A stretch of DNA of 64,000 bases from a bacterium (GTDB lineage: Bacteria; Fibrobacterota; Fibrobacteria; UBA11236), in assembly GCA_900299345.1 (NCBI GenBank), contig OMJM01000044.1, positions 80,740 to 144,739 on the forward strand. Direction: 5' to 3'. Numbering within the stretch: the first letter of the stretch is position 1; every line of letters begins with the position of its first letter. The notes below the pieces were generated by a model that saw only the letters and a list, made by a program, of their open reading frames with translations, was not told the origin of the DNA and did not search any database. Positions 63,875 to 64,000 of the stretch are shown in pieces. The position numbers and the translations under genes were made by a program.

Positions 63875-64000
63875 TCAGCGTACCATCATGTCAACGGCGT
63901 CGTTGACAATCGACGGCGTCAGCACTTGCGGCAGGATGTGGTATCCCGAACCGCTTCCAGAATACAGTACATAGAGTGGAATGCTGTTGCGGCCATAACC
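63875..64000 (-). CDS. 3' end of a DsbD-like thioredoxin-domain protein (partial)
   Basis: The last 41 residues of a leftward gene, cut by the window edge. The segment YGRNSIPLYVLYSGSG followed by LPQVLTPSIVNDAV matches the end of the C-terminal thioredoxin domain of DsbD-type thiol-disulfide interchange proteins (cis-Pro in SIPLY). Such proteins pass reducing power to the periplasm, for instance for cytochrome c maturation. The transmembrane part would lie beyond the edge. Convergent with the molybdoenzyme gene, 43 bases apart. Confidence 0.7.
   Translation of the reverse strand, partial: GYGRNSIPLYVLYSGSGSGYHILPQVLTPSIVNDAVDMMVR

Noticed and set aside
1..64000. CRISPR arrays, rRNA genes, complete insertion sequences
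   Set aside because: No regularly spaced repeats, rRNA sequence or transposase frames with inverted ends were seen.

Overview
The window looks like a chromosomal segment of a moderately GC-rich, Gram-negative bacterium of the Bacteroidota/Fibrobacterota (FCB) type. The phylum is inferred, not proven. Evidence: a fused CcoN-CcoO oxidase subunit, a Sec/lipobox-type (clade II) NosZ, menaquinone synthesis by the futalosine route (MqnC), a T9SS-like C-terminal segment on a secreted ThuA-domain protein, a secreted GH43 glycosidase, and tandem outer-membrane proteins. Most genes are tightly packed, often with 1-4 base overlaps.

Region 1 (1-1.8 kb): the 5' part of a CHASE3/PAS histidine kinase whose frame is broken at a run of eight A. 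Region 2 (1.8-29.7 kb): a respiratory block. It holds nosC-nosZ-(membrane protein/NosL fusion)-nosD-nosF-nosY, a divergent nnrS-type gene, a complete cbb3 oxidase operon with assembly factors (ccoS, ccoNO, ccoQ, ccoP, ccoG, ccoH, ccoI) and hemN. It continues with a PAS kinase and an NtrC-type sigma-54 activator, a Ca-type P-ATPase, a beta-CASP hydrolase, a decayed kinase fragment, a hemerythrin-like protein and a class I aldolase. Sigma-54-like -24/-12 elements lie upstream of nosC, nnrS and the hemerythrin gene, so the local activator may control N2O/NO functions. A 16-base piece of the tRNA-Arg 3' end (29714-29729) recurs in direct orientation at 1815-1830, exactly flanking this block. I propose that the block is an old tRNA-integrated respiratory island, although no integrase is visible.

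Region 3 (29.7-46.5 kb) is mixed housekeeping and envelope. It has tRNA-Arg, a YwqK/MORN lipoprotein, a cyclopropane-synthase-type methyltransferase paired with an FAD oxidoreductase, an orphan maltokinase and moaD-moaE-mqnC. It also has YceI next to two duplicated four-helix membrane proteins, an outer-membrane barrel with a triheme cytochrome, a PQQ sugar dehydrogenase, priA, a TSUP transporter, a dimeric dUTPase and guaB.

Region 4 (46.5-64 kb): two tandem outer-membrane paralogues, a ThuA-domain secreted protein, ilvB-ilvN, a GH43 enzyme, a diheme cytochrome, B12-dependent ribonucleotide reductase nrdJ, fdhD with a FdhF/YdeP-type molybdoenzyme, and the 3' end of a DsbD-like gene cut by the right edge.

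Together the genes describe a bacterium living at low oxygen. It respires O2 through cbb3 oxidase and N2O through NosZ, defends against NO, makes haem and deoxynucleotides without O2, and makes molybdenum cofactor. No nitrite or NO reductase gene is present here.
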